Origin: Andalucia godoyi
Taxonomy: Eukaryota > Discoba > Jakobea > Jakobida > Andaluciidae
Reading direction: 5' to 3'
Assembly (NCBI GenBank): GCA_009859145.1
Contig: VRVR01000032.1
Coordinates: 152,854 to 216,853, forward strand
Length of the DNA: 64,000 nucleotides
Positions 29,980-39,482 of the stretch are shown one piece after another. Within the stretch, counting starts at the first letter, position 1. The number at the start of each line of letters is the position of its first letter. Below the pieces are notes generated by a model. The model saw only the letters and a program-made list of their open reading frames with translations. It was not told the origin of the DNA and did not search any database. The position numbers and the translations under genes are program-made.

Positions 29980-32900
29980 ATGGAGAGTATTTTTGTCGCC
30001 TTGCGTGTGCGTCCGATGAACCCGCGCGAGATTGCGTCAAAACAAAGCTCTTCGTGGCATGTTTCTTCGAACACCGTCACACAGTTGTCTTTGTCCACCG
30101 GGAAGCCCATTCCGGGAAATGTGGCAACGTACTCTTTTGACAGAGTGTATGACATCAACGATGAAACCAACCAGATCTACCAGGAAGTTGCACAGAAGAT
30201 AGTCCATTCGGCGCTGGATGGTTTCAACGGAACAATTTTTGCGTATGGACAGACATCCTCCGGAAAGACATTCACAATGCACGGAGTGCCCGACTGTCCT
30301 GGTATCATTCCACAAGCAGTTAGCGATATCTTTTCTTCGCTTGCCGCGAAAGTCGATCGTGAATTTCTGGTCCGTGTTTCCTACTTGGAAATTTACAACG
30401 AAGTCGTGCGTGATCTGCTCTCTCCACAATCCGGGCCCCTTAAGATCCACGAAGACGTCGACCGTGGAATTTTTGTTGGGGATTTGAAGGAAGAAGTCGT
30501 CATGAACGCCGAGGAGGTTCTTTCTCTCATGAAACAGGGCGAGAACAATCGTCACGTTGGTGCAACAAACATGAATGAGCGCTCTTCTCGATCTCACACA
30601 ATTTTCCGCATGATGATCGAATCGCGCTCTCGGGAAGATGGAAATGTGCGCCTCTCAACCCTTAATCTGGTCGACTTGGCGGGTTCAGAGCGCGCAGTAG
30701 CCACCGGAGCTGAGGGGCAGCGACTTAAGGAAGGTGCACACATCAACAAATCGCTGCTCACGCTGGGAACCGTCATTGCCAAGCTTTCGTCTGGAGAGAG
30801 CCAGTCACACATTCCATACAGAGACTCGAAGCTCACCAGAATTCTGCAGCCTGCACTCGGCGGAAATTCTCTCACCTCCATCATCGCTACGATCACTCCA
30901 GCTGGCATGAACTGTGAAGAGTCTCACTCAACCTTGAAGTTTGCCAGTCGGGCAAAAAAAATTAAGAACTCTGCGCATATCAACGAAGTGGTTTTCGATG
31001 ACCAAGCACTTCTCAAACGATACATCAAGGAGATTGAGACGCTGCGAACACAGATCCGGGATCAGGAGGAATCTGGAAAACAAGACGAAGAGATTCAGCG
31101 ACTGCAAGAAGTTCACAAGGACGTTCTTACAAAACTTGAAGAGGAACGAGAAAACAAGCAAACTCTTGAAGCAAAACTGGAGAAGCTGCAGAAGTTCTTC
31201 CGAATGGAATCGACCTTTTCGATATCTGCTGCGATTGCCGACAATGATGCGCAGTTGAAGAAGATGAAAAAGGAGTCCAAACGTCGGCGTGTAACTTGGG
31301 GAGACGGCCTCAACAGACGGAAAATTCTGGGCGACGTACCCGAAGACGACTCTCTTGGTCTGAATCAGTCGTCGGCCTCCGCAGGCAATGCAGCAGTTTC
31401 CCGGGACGAGTTGTCCATGGATGCATCATCGTCTGCCGTGGCTGATGACCGGTCAATTCACGAGACCGTTTTGGAAGAACTTCGAAGGGTCAAGCGAGAA
31501 GAAAAGGAGATGTCCGAGACGCAAAGCCGGCTGAAGGAACTGGAGGAATTGTTGTCCGAGCGAAATGAGCATGTGAAGTCTCTTCAAGTTCAAAATTCCA
31601 TGCTTGAGCAGGACAATGAAGACATCTTGATGACGTTCTTGGATCTGAAGGAACGTCTGCCGTCACTAATCCGCGGAATAGAGACCAATCATGCCACGGT
31701 GCTGTGTGAGCTATCCAAGACGGTAGAACTGCAGGCGTGTAGAGTGAATATGTGTGTTGAGAACATGTTGAGGGGTGTTAATCACCATCATCCTATCTCC
31801 TTCCAGATTGTTGTCAGCGATGATGAAGGAGCGAAACAATCTGTCGAAAAGTTGGAGGCGCTTGTAGGGGGCCTGCAGGCGGAAAAGACCAGCTTGATGG
31901 AGCAGCTCTGCAATTCTATGGATGACAAGGAGTCGTTGATTCTGCAGAACGCCGAAAACGAAGCTGAAGCGGCGCTCCTGAAGGACCAGTTTGATTCCAT
32001 GCAGCGAATGCTGGAGGAGACTCGACTGGTTGTGCTCTCTCAAACTGAAGAAATCTCGAACCTGAAGGATCTGGTTCTCGCCTCAAATTCAGCTGCCAAG
32101 GTTGCTGTCGAAGAGAAGCAAGTATTATTCAACCAAATCAAAACGATGGAGGCTGCACACGCTCTTTCTCTGACTGAGCACGAGCAGACTGTTGCAAAAC
32201 TGACTGAGGACTGCGATACGCTGTCTGAAGAAGTGCAGAGGCTCCATATTGTGAACGAAGAACTGACTTCACAGTCTTCAGCGTCTCAGCGACTGTCAAC
32301 AGAGAGCTCGACGTCTTCCAGCAGGTCATCCTTATCGTCTGAGGCCGAAATGCTCCGAAATCAGCTGTCCTCTTTGCAGCTCGAGCTGGACGACGAGCGC
32401 AAGTCTTCTGAAGAGCTTCGTGAAACGCTTGCACAAGAGGTTGACAGGTATGAGTCCGAGATGAAGGCGCAGCAGAGCTCTTTTGAATCCCAAATAGAAG
32501 GGCTGAAGCTACAGTTGAAGGGTGAGGCTGAAGATGCAAACTTGCTAGCCCAGCAGATTGAAGAGCTCGGGCGAGAAGTAACAACTCTCCGACGGGAAAA
32601 TGGACTGATTCACGGCAATTTTGATTCTCTGCAACGCAGAATTGGAGAACTTGTTTCCGAAAAGGAAGCTCTGCTGGCGGAGAAGGACCTTCTTAACTCC
32701 CAGATTACCGAGTATGAACGAAAGGAGCTTTTGATGTTGGAAGAAATGGTGAGTACCAAAGAAGATCCACACGATTCGCAGAAACTGGAAGAACTGCTGT
32801 CCAAAATCAACGATCTGGAAGATGAAAAACGTGCTCTGATTGATGAAAAGAACGATGTTGCGGAGAAAGCGATGCTGCTAGAGCAGCGTATTATTTCGGC

Positions 32901-34905
32901 TTCTGACGATGTTGCCGGTCAGACGGGAACCGCGAAGCATTTCTCGCGAGATTACTTTGAGAAGCAGAAGGACATACTGCAGAAGGAGATTGAGCGTGTC
33001 AAAGCAGAATCAGAGCGATTCAAAGAGGAGAATATTGAGTTGAAGAGAGAGCTTTCCAGCCTTCGACGCGAGACTTCAGCGACAAGTGCGAAGATCAATG
33101 CCACGGAAAAGGAAAAGGATCGCAGTGCGAAAGAACAAGACAAGATTCTCAACAGACTGAAGGAGGCCGATCTGAAAATGAAGACGGTGACAGAGGCCAA
33201 ACAGATGATTGTCCAAGAGAAGGCTGCACTGGAGCGCCAGTTGCGGGATGTGAGCAAGAGAAACGAGATTCTTGTCGCCGAAAATGAAAAGCTCAAGAAG
33301 GAAGACACTTCCAGAAGAGAACTGCTTCACAAGCTGCAGAGGTTGGAAAAGGATGCAAGCGATGCAGAAAAGACTTCCACCAAAGTTTCTTCCGATTTTG
33401 AGACGCTCCAAGTACAGTACTCTGAGATTTCGCATCAGCTAGCATCTTCTCGAACAGAGATTGCTGTGAAGGACGGCATGTTGTGTGAGATGAATGTTTG
33501 TTTGAAGACGGCAACGGAGCAGCTTGCATCGCAAACAGATAGTATTGCGTCGCTGGAAGGGGAGCGAGATCACCTCCAGAGTCGACAGGCAGAAATGGAA
33601 TGCGAATTGGAGAATTTGAGGATGGAGAAAAATAGCTTGTCGCAAAGGTTAGCAGAACTGGAGAAAGAGAAGGATGACGTCATTATGGAGCTGCGTCAGA
33701 CGATGACTGAAGCAGAGAAGTGGAATGAGCTTGCAGTGGCTCTCGAGAAAGAGCTACTTCCCCTGAAACAAGAGGTGCTTCCTAACATGCAAATGGCTCT
33801 GGGCAAGGAGCAACGTGAAAAGAAGGCAGCCGTTGACGAAAAGGAGCGTCTTAGCGCTCAGATCACGGACCTTGTCTGGCAGTTGGAGGAAATCTCGTGT
33901 GCAAAGAATGAGCTGACGGTGACGAAAGCGCAGTTGACCGAGCAGCTCTCTATGCTTAAGCAAGAACATGATGCTATTTCACTGAAGGTCACAGAATCAA
34001 ATTCTGAGGCGGCGGACTGGAAGCACCGTGCTCTGCAAGCTGAGCAAGAGCTTGGCCGAGAGATCGATGATCTTTCTTCGCAGCTGCAAGTGACAAACAA
34101 TGAGCTTTCTGATGCGAAGAGACAGAACCACTCTTTTGAGTCACAGGTATCAGAACTAACTGCAGAACTTTGCGACTTGCGTCCTCTCCGCGAGCATGTC
34201 GCAGCGCTGCAGATCAGCGTTGAAACCATGCAAGAGCGCGATTCCGTATCTCGTGACAGGATCGATCAGCTTGTTGCAAAGTTGCAGAAAGAGCAGAAGG
34301 ATCGGCGCAGTGCAGAGCAGCATCTCGAGTCTGCTCGCGAGAGACTCTCAGAAATTGATCGGACAGTCATTCCAGAGCGGAACACACTCTCCTCTCGCGC
34401 GAAGCAGCTTGAAGAAGAAGTCGGAGAACTGAAGGAAACGAATCAAGAGCTGCTGTCGCGGTTCAAAGAAGTCGAGAATCGCATGTCGAAGTTCGTTGGA
34501 CAGCCTTCTGTGTCCACAAACTCTTGCCTCGCATGCCAAGCCTTGAGCACTCAACTGTCCACCACGATGAAGGAGCTGTCGGAAAACCAGAGCGAGTACG
34601 AAGATTTACTTCGGGAGCTCAATCAAACCAAGGCAAAGAACATCAAACTGTCTGCAGAACTTTCTGCGTTCCACAAGCAGTCAGCGGATGCAAGCCGTTC
34701 CACATCGGCTGCCGCGCGACCGCAGCCGTCGTCCTCCGGCTTCGTTGTGGCAGAGGATAATGCTGCGGACAAGGAGAATGGTGTTGTTGGAAAGCAGTCG
34801 GTGGCTGCTCTCGCATCCAAGGAGAACACGAATTCCCAGATCGCGGCTCTGCGTCAGCGCATGTCGGTGATGAAAATGAGTCCCATGGTGAACAAGAACT
34901 CGTGA
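29980..34905 (+). CDS. Kinesin-7 (CENP-E type) motor with long coiled coil
   Basis: The protein has 1641 residues from the ATG at 29980. An N-terminal motor (about 1-330) begins MESIFVALRVRP. It contains the P-loop GQTSSGKT (90-97), switch I NMNERSSRSHTIF, switch II LVDLAGSERA and the neck-proximal STLKFASRAKKIKNSAHINE. The rest is almost continuous coiled coil to about residue 1560. The motor sequence and very long stalk match the kinesin-7/CENP-E class, plus-end motors that carry chromosomes or link kinetochores to microtubules. Near the C-terminus are two KEN-type motifs (ADKENGVV and SKENTNSQ), which elsewhere mark proteins for destruction by APC/C, so cell-cycle-regulated abundance is plausible. 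There are no introns over 4.9 kb. Confidence 0.93.
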   Translation: MESIFVALRVRPMNPREIASKQSSSWHVSSNTVTQLSLSTGKPIPGNVATYSFDRVYDINDETNQIYQEVAQKIVHSALDGFNGTIFAYGQTSSGKTFTMHGVPDCPGIIPQAVSDIFSSLAAKVDREFLVRVSYLEIYNEVVRDLLSPQSGPLKIHEDVDRGIFVGDLKEEVVMNAEEVLSLMKQGENNRHVGATNMNERSSRSHTIFRMMIESRSREDGNVRLSTLNLVDLAGSERAVATGAEGQRLKEGAHINKSLLTLGTVIAKLSSGESQSHIPYRDSKLTRILQPALGGNSLTSIIATITPAGMNCEESHSTLKFASRAKKIKNSAHINEVVFDDQALLKRYIKEIETLRTQIRDQEESGKQDEEIQRLQEVHKDVLTKLEEERENKQTLEAKLEKLQKFFRMESTFSISAAIADNDAQLKKMKKESKRRRVTWGDGLNRRKILGDVPEDDSLGLNQSSASAGNAAVSRDELSMDASSSAVADDRSIHETVLEELRRVKREEKEMSETQSRLKELEELLSERNEHVKSLQVQNSMLEQDNEDILMTFLDLKERLPSLIRGIETNHATVLCELSKTVELQACRVNMCVENMLRGVNHHHPISFQIVVSDDEGAKQSVEKLEALVGGLQAEKTSLMEQLCNSMDDKESLILQNAENEAEAALLKDQFDSMQRMLEETRLVVLSQTEEISNLKDLVLASNSAAKVAVEEKQVLFNQIKTMEAAHALSLTEHEQTVAKLTEDCDTLSEEVQRLHIVNEELTSQSSASQRLSTESSTSSSRSSLSSEAEMLRNQLSSLQLELDDERKSSEELRETLAQEVDRYESEMKAQQSSFESQIEGLKLQLKGEAEDANLLAQQIEELGREVTTLRRENGLIHGNFDSLQRRIGELVSEKEALLAEKDLLNSQITEYERKELLMLEEMVSTKEDPHDSQKLEELLSKINDLEDEKRALIDEKNDVAEKAMLLEQRIISASDDVAGQTGTAKHFSRDYFEKQKDILQKEIERVKAESERFKEENIELKRELSSLRRETSATSAKINATEKEKDRSAKEQDKILNRLKEADLKMKTVTEAKQMIVQEKAALERQLRDVSKRNEILVAENEKLKKEDTSRRELLHKLQRLEKDASDAEKTSTKVSSDFETLQVQYSEISHQLASSRTEIAVKDGMLCEMNVCLKTATEQLASQTDSIASLEGERDHLQSRQAEMECELENLRMEKNSLSQRLAELEKEKDDVIMELRQTMTEAEKWNELAVALEKELLPLKQEVLPNMQMALGKEQREKKAAVDEKERLSAQITDLVWQLEEISCAKNELTVTKAQLTEQLSMLKQEHDAISLKVTESNSEAADWKHRALQAEQELGREIDDLSSQLQVTNNELSDAKRQNHSFESQVSELTAELCDLRPLREHVAALQISVETMQERDSVSRDRIDQLVAKLQKEQKDRRSAEQHLESARERLSEIDRTVIPERNTLSSRAKQLEEEVGELKETNQELLSRFKEVENRMSKFVGQPSVSTNSCLACQALSTQLSTTMKELSENQSEYEDLLRELNQTKAKNIKLSAELSAFHKQSADASRSTSAAARPQPSSSGFVVAEDNAADKENGVVGKQSVAALASKENTNSQIAALRQRMSVMKMSPMVNKNS

Positions 34906-35696
34906 CTTTGCTTGACTGTCTATACCAATATTTGTCTGTCAGATGCGCAAAGCACGCCGCTGTCGCTCAGTGCTGAATCGGTCGCTGGTGTAGACGAGAA
35001 GTAAACGTGAAGACCGTGTTTGTTATTTTATTTTAATTTATTTTAATTTGATTTAATATTTTCATTTTGCGTTTCCCTCGCACACCAACACCACATACTG
35101 ATCATATCGTTGCCACTTATTGCGATATGATGAAGCAATCCAAAGCACATGCAAACAGAACCACTGCCACGCGCCATGCGCATGCGTTTGTTATCTTAGC
35201 ACCTCCGTCACACGATGCCCGATTCGTTTCGCCCAATTATGATCATGAAATCCCTATAAACACGCCGCCGCGTGGCATTCTCACACAGCGACGCTCTTTT
35301 CTTATTTTTATTGTCCATGCAACGCACCGTGTCCGTCACGCCCGCAACGCTGCGCAAGACCTATGACATCTCCACCACCACCTGCTTCGTTGCCCGCCAC
35401 ATCTACATCTATCTTAAGAACGTCTCGCATGCCGAGGGGCGTGTTGGGGCCGACCCCCCTTCCCACGACCGCACCCCAGGAGGGTTTCGTCGGACGTGTG
35501 ACGTGCGTGGGACAGTTGACGTGTCTTGACGGTGTCCCAGTTTTCCCGACTGTTCTCCGACTTCCGACGTTTTCTTTGGGGGTGTCCGCCTTTCCCTCTC
35601 TTATCCGCTTCTCTTCTTCCGTCCTCTCGATCGCCATTGAAACTACTGCGTTTCTGCTTTTTGCTGCGGAGAAAAGGTTGGAAGCGCAAATTGAGG
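34906..35696. other. Long spacer upstream of the GH39 gene
   Basis: This is 791 bp. It contains an A/T-rich patch at 35020-35070 (repeated TTTTAATTTA-like units) and a TATAAA-like sequence near 35256. Several open frames exist here on both strands, but none starts with ATG and has plausible composition. I see no gene. Confidence 0.4.
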
Positions 35697-37220
35697 ATGA
35701 TACAAGGATTCATTCTTTTTGTTGTTGCTGCTGCGTGTGGGCTCGCAGCAGTCGTCTATGGTGGTGGCGGAGTCGTTCAGGTGTCCGTCAATATCGATGC
35801 ACCGACCTCCAGTTTGAACCTTGGATTCAAAAAGTGTGTGGGGTCTGGACATGCCGAGCTTGGTCTTCGCTCGTTGTGGCGCGACCATCTGAAGCGTGCG
35901 CATGATGATCTTGGCTTCGAGTATGTTCGTTTCCATGGAATTTTTGACGACGAGCTCTCGGGCGTTCTTGGCGGAGCAAAATGTGACCAGTACTCGTGGT
36001 TCAACATCGACCAGGTGTATGACTACATTCTTTCGATTGGCATGAAGCCTCTTGTGGAGCTATCGTTCACACCAGGATGCATGGCCTCTGGAGATCCGTT
36101 TATCTTCTGGTACCACGCGAATGGAAACCTTCCGAAGGACATGAGCATGTGGACAAACTTTCTGAAGGCAACGCTCAACCACTGGATCGACCGCTATGGA
36201 ATCCAGACTGTCCGTCAGTTTTACTTTGAATTCTACAACGAGCCAAACTGCGGATTTTTCAACGGCACGCAGACACAGTATTTCGATTGGTACGCGCAGA
36301 CGGCGACTGCGATCAAATCAGTCGATTCTTCCTTGTTGGTCGGTGGTCCATCTACATGCCAGGTTGGTTGGGTGGACGCATTTTACGATTATTGCCAGAA
36401 AAACAAGGTGTCAGTGGACTTCGTCTCTTCGCATTTGTATCCAACCGATCCCAATCTTCCTGTCGGTGATCGTCGTGGTTTCTCGAATGCCATCGCCAAG
36501 GCAGCGTCGCAAGTGCCGTCGAACATTCCGCTGTTGATGACCGAGTACAACGCGGGCTTGGGGATTCAGGTTCTTGATTCTGCATATGCGGCGTCGTTCA
36601 TTGTGTACCAAATTCCTTGGCTGTCTGCGATACCAAATCTGAAGCTTTGGTCGTATTGGACGTTCACCGATGTGTTCGAAGAAGGCGGCCAGGAGTCGAT
36701 TCCTTTTGACTCCGACTCGTTTGGAATGCAGACGATCCATGGCGTTCCGAAGCCTATCTATCGTGCGTTTGAATTGCTCAATCAGGCATCGAGTCAGCAA
36801 TTCCAAACAGTGCAGTCGCCGTCGATGGCCAATTCGCAAGTCGTGTCATTCTCTGTTCTTGCCGATCCCGCAAAGAAATTCGGAAAGTCTGCCGTTGTGT
36901 ATCTCACCAACTTTGACATCAAGGGCCAGGCAATCACGAACCAGTCTGTCACCATTACGGTCTCGCGCAGCGCCGGATGGCCTGCGACTCCCATCTCCGC
37001 AGCTGTGTACATCGTTTCGGACACTCGCACGAACCCGCACCAGGCCTGGATCAACATGGGCAAGCCAGCATACCCGACTGCCCAACAGATTTCTCAGTTG
37101 GTGGCAGCGTCCGAAGTGCAGCCGTTTACGTTGAAGACCACTCGCGTGAGCGCGTCTCAGGTTTCGGTCTCCGTCGACCTCGATCCTTATGCCGTAGCCG
37201 CTCTTGTCTTCCCACTGTAA
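35697..37220 (+). CDS. Secreted glycoside hydrolase family 39 (beta-xylosidase/iduronidase type)
   Basis: The protein has 507 residues from the ATG at 35697. An N-terminal hydrophobic signal (MIQGFILFVVAAACGLAAVV) precedes a (beta/alpha)8 barrel. The acid/base Glu lies in FEFYNEPN (Glu182) and the nucleophile Glu in LLMTEYNAG (Glu283), the two clan GH-A positions. Other GH39 features are GFEYVRFHGIFDDE, DFVSSHLYP and WSYWTFTDVFEE. A C-terminal beta-sandwich-like domain follows from about 400. GH39 members cleave beta-xylosides or glycosaminoglycan uronic acids. A secreted or lysosomal enzyme that digests plant or bacterial polysaccharide would suit a free-living feeder, but the substrate is not readable. 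Confidence 0.9.
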   Translation: MIQGFILFVVAAACGLAAVVYGGGGVVQVSVNIDAPTSSLNLGFKKCVGSGHAELGLRSLWRDHLKRAHDDLGFEYVRFHGIFDDELSGVLGGAKCDQYSWFNIDQVYDYILSIGMKPLVELSFTPGCMASGDPFIFWYHANGNLPKDMSMWTNFLKATLNHWIDRYGIQTVRQFYFEFYNEPNCGFFNGTQTQYFDWYAQTATAIKSVDSSLLVGGPSTCQVGWVDAFYDYCQKNKVSVDFVSSHLYPTDPNLPVGDRRGFSNAIAKAASQVPSNIPLLMTEYNAGLGIQVLDSAYAASFIVYQIPWLSAIPNLKLWSYWTFTDVFEEGGQESIPFDSDSFGMQTIHGVPKPIYRAFELLNQASSQQFQTVQSPSMANSQVVSFSVLADPAKKFGKSAVVYLTNFDIKGQAITNQSVTITVSRSAGWPATPISAAVYIVSDTRTNPHQAWINMGKPAYPTAQQISQLVAASEVQPFTLKTTRVSASQVSVSVDLDPYAVAALVFPL

Positions 37221-37732
37221 CACGATTATTATGATTATTATTTTTGTTTTGTGCACTTTTCATTCCCATTCTCATTCTTGTGTTCCGGCCTTCCCGTCTT
37301 CATTATAGTGTATTTGCAATGGGATGTCTCGAGGAATAAAAACCGTGCAGCAACCAGGCGCCCAGTGGTTTCTAACAAGAATTGTTCTTCTTGTTTTGCG
37401 TATAAGGTGGGAGCAGATGCGTAGAAGCAAACGATGTGGTTATTGCGAATCTTGAACCGCGAAAGTTCCTCTTCAAGTGCCTTTCCATGACGTACTCTTG
37501 TGGACGTTGAGAACCATTCCATAGTCTGTTCGTAGGACCAGTTACATTATCCGGTGTTCCGCATTCATCTCGGAAACAAGCGGGCGATACCAGCATGCCC
37601 AGCGTCATTCGGCTCCTCCCCGTGTTTTCTTCCTGTTCATTCTGCAACAACTCGACAGCCACACGAACTGTTGAAGAATTCGAGGAACGAAGGATTAAAA
37701 CAACCAAACAAAAAAACAAAAAAACAACGACC
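37221..37732. other. Spacer / 5' region
   Basis: The region is 512 bp. An ATG at 37595 is in frame with the downstream gene and would add 46 residues, including a Lys/Thr-rich stretch. The Kozak-like ACCATGG at 37731-37737, after an A-rich leader (AAACAAAAAAAC), looks the better start. I see nothing else. Confidence 0.4.
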
Positions 37733-39043
37733 ATGGATCCTAGCATGTTTACAAGAGCCCTCGCTGGCATGAGCGTTGTCGATCTTGTGGATTTCCCTCC
37801 TTTCTCATTCTCTACCCATTCGGAATACTCTGAAGAAGAATCCAGTAACGCAGGTTCCCATTATTTCGGTATGGATCCGTCTGTCACAATGAACTACATA
37901 CCATTTCAAAACGTCGTCAGTCCGTGCTCGACCGGTTCGGTCGTGGCCGCACAAGAGCAGTTCCGAAGCGCCAGTCCACCAATGTCCGTTGCGGATTATG
38001 AGCAAATGTACGGTATCAGTGTCCTTTTTGTCGGGAAATACAATCGGCGAGCCCCAGAGAAGGCATCGTTCTCCATTGTATACGCGGATCGATTTCAGCG
38101 CAATTCAGACGATCTTGTGGACTTGGAGGCGCGGATACTGCCAGTGATGGTCTACCCGCTCATTGAAGAATGCCCTTTTGTAGACGAGCGTTTCAAGATG
38201 GCTCTCAAGAGTATATGCAAGTATTTTGAAGAGGACGATTCCATGGATGCTTCTGACTCTGCATCCGGAGTCGATTTTCGACATGTCGGACGACGATCCA
38301 GCAGTGCGTCATCGGGCGCTCGCATGTCTCCCGATCCGGAAATCCAGGCAACTTTGAACTGTGTCGAGATGAAGGACTTTTTGCGACGGCTCATCTTTGC
38401 AACGAACACGCATGTAGTCGACATGGTGTTGGACGAATCGCCCGTGTTTGTCGCGGACTCGTTTCGAAGATTCATGGCGGATTGCATCTATTCCAATGGT
38501 CTTGGCATTCATGAGCGCACAGTTCGTCATCTTCTCTGTTCGCTCAAAAGCTGTCTTATTCGCCACAATGCACTCAAAGATCAGTTTGCAAACCCTCTTC
38601 CTGCGCGCCAAACATTGCACGAGGAGTTCTTTATGATTCTGCACCACATCAAGACCATTTTTGAAATGCATCTTGGCTCGGATGGATACGCGCGGTGGCA
38701 ATGCGAAAACACAGATGCAGACTTTTGCGATCGGCTCGCGCTCTCCAATCGCGCGCCCTCCGATATTCTGTATGACTGGGCAGTCGGCTGCGTGGACTTT
38801 CTCATTTCCTCGGGCTGCATTACGTGCCATGACTCTTGCTCCATTCGCGAGCACTACGAATCCGTTCTTGCTTCTGCTAACTCTCTGTTTACCGACACGG
38901 CGATCCAGCGCAACTGCACCGCATCCGCGGATCATGCGAATTCCTCAACAACCATTACGAACCTCGCCATCGCCCAGTCCTCTCGTCGACACATTTCATC
39001 ATGCCAGCATGACAGAAGCTTCGCTGAAGAAGCAGATCGATAA
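37733..39043 (+). CDS. Protein of unknown function
   Basis: The protein has 436 residues from the ATG at 37733 (482 if the ATG at 37595 is used). The N-terminal third is Ser-rich and disordered-looking. A middle region (VSVADYEQMYGISVLFVGKY, ARILPVMVYPLIEECPF) and a helical segment (VEMKDFLRRLIFATNTHVVD...FRRFMADCIYSNGLGIHERT) appear folded. A cysteine-rich patch (SSGCITCHDSCSIREH) lies near 385-400, and the tail is Ser/Thr-rich. I recognise no known domain. The codon use and length make a real gene likely. It lies between GH39 and SAC1 on the same strand, but the spacing (500 and 440 bp) argues against shared transcription. Confidence 0.75.
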   Translation: MDPSMFTRALAGMSVVDLVDFPPFSFSTHSEYSEEESSNAGSHYFGMDPSVTMNYIPFQNVVSPCSTGSVVAAQEQFRSASPPMSVADYEQMYGISVLFVGKYNRRAPEKASFSIVYADRFQRNSDDLVDLEARILPVMVYPLIEECPFVDERFKMALKSICKYFEEDDSMDASDSASGVDFRHVGRRSSSASSGARMSPDPEIQATLNCVEMKDFLRRLIFATNTHVVDMVLDESPVFVADSFRRFMADCIYSNGLGIHERTVRHLLCSLKSCLIRHNALKDQFANPLPARQTLHEEFFMILHHIKTIFEMHLGSDGYARWQCENTDADFCDRLALSNRAPSDILYDWAVGCVDFLISSGCITCHDSCSIREHYESVLASANSLFTDTAIQRNCTASADHANSSTTITNLAIAQSSRRHISSCQHDRSFAEEADR

Positions 39044-39482
39044 CCTCATCTCCTTGTGACCAGCTCCATCACCGTCGTCTGCCCGAGAATATAAATAGTA
39101 GTGCGATCCGCGTCCAGCCGTCGGAATCCAGAGCAAATATAAGTATTTTTTTAAATAATAAAATCTGTCGTAATACCTTTTCCCCCCATCCTTTTCCTCT
39201 TTTCCAAAATCGCACATCCCCTGTTCTCAATTGAGACTGGAGTCTGTGCTGCGTGATTCAATCGATTCCATCGATCACTTGCAAGAAAGCTGAGCAGCAT
39301 ATTTAAAGGTCTGTCGTTTTGGCCTTTTCCGTGTTCTTCTTTCTTTGCCTTCCTGTTCTTTGTCTTCCTATTCTTCCTATTCTTCTTGTTGTTTATACAG
39401 CTATTTTGTTGCTGGTTCTTGTTAGCTGGTGGTGGTTTTTTTTTTTGTAGTTGTTGGCAAAAACAGGGACATTCGATTCGGG
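39044..39482. other. Spacer upstream of SAC1
   Basis: This is 439 bp, T/C-rich toward the SAC1 start (TTCTTCCTATTCTTC-type repeats at 39340-39390 and a T12 run near 39437). It probably contains the SAC1 promoter and leader. I see no gene. Confidence 0.4.

Noticed and set aside
35363-35905. 180-residue plus-strand frame overlapping the start of the GH39 gene
   Set aside because: It overlaps the signal peptide and barrel start of a convincing enzyme in another frame and is itself of low-complexity character.
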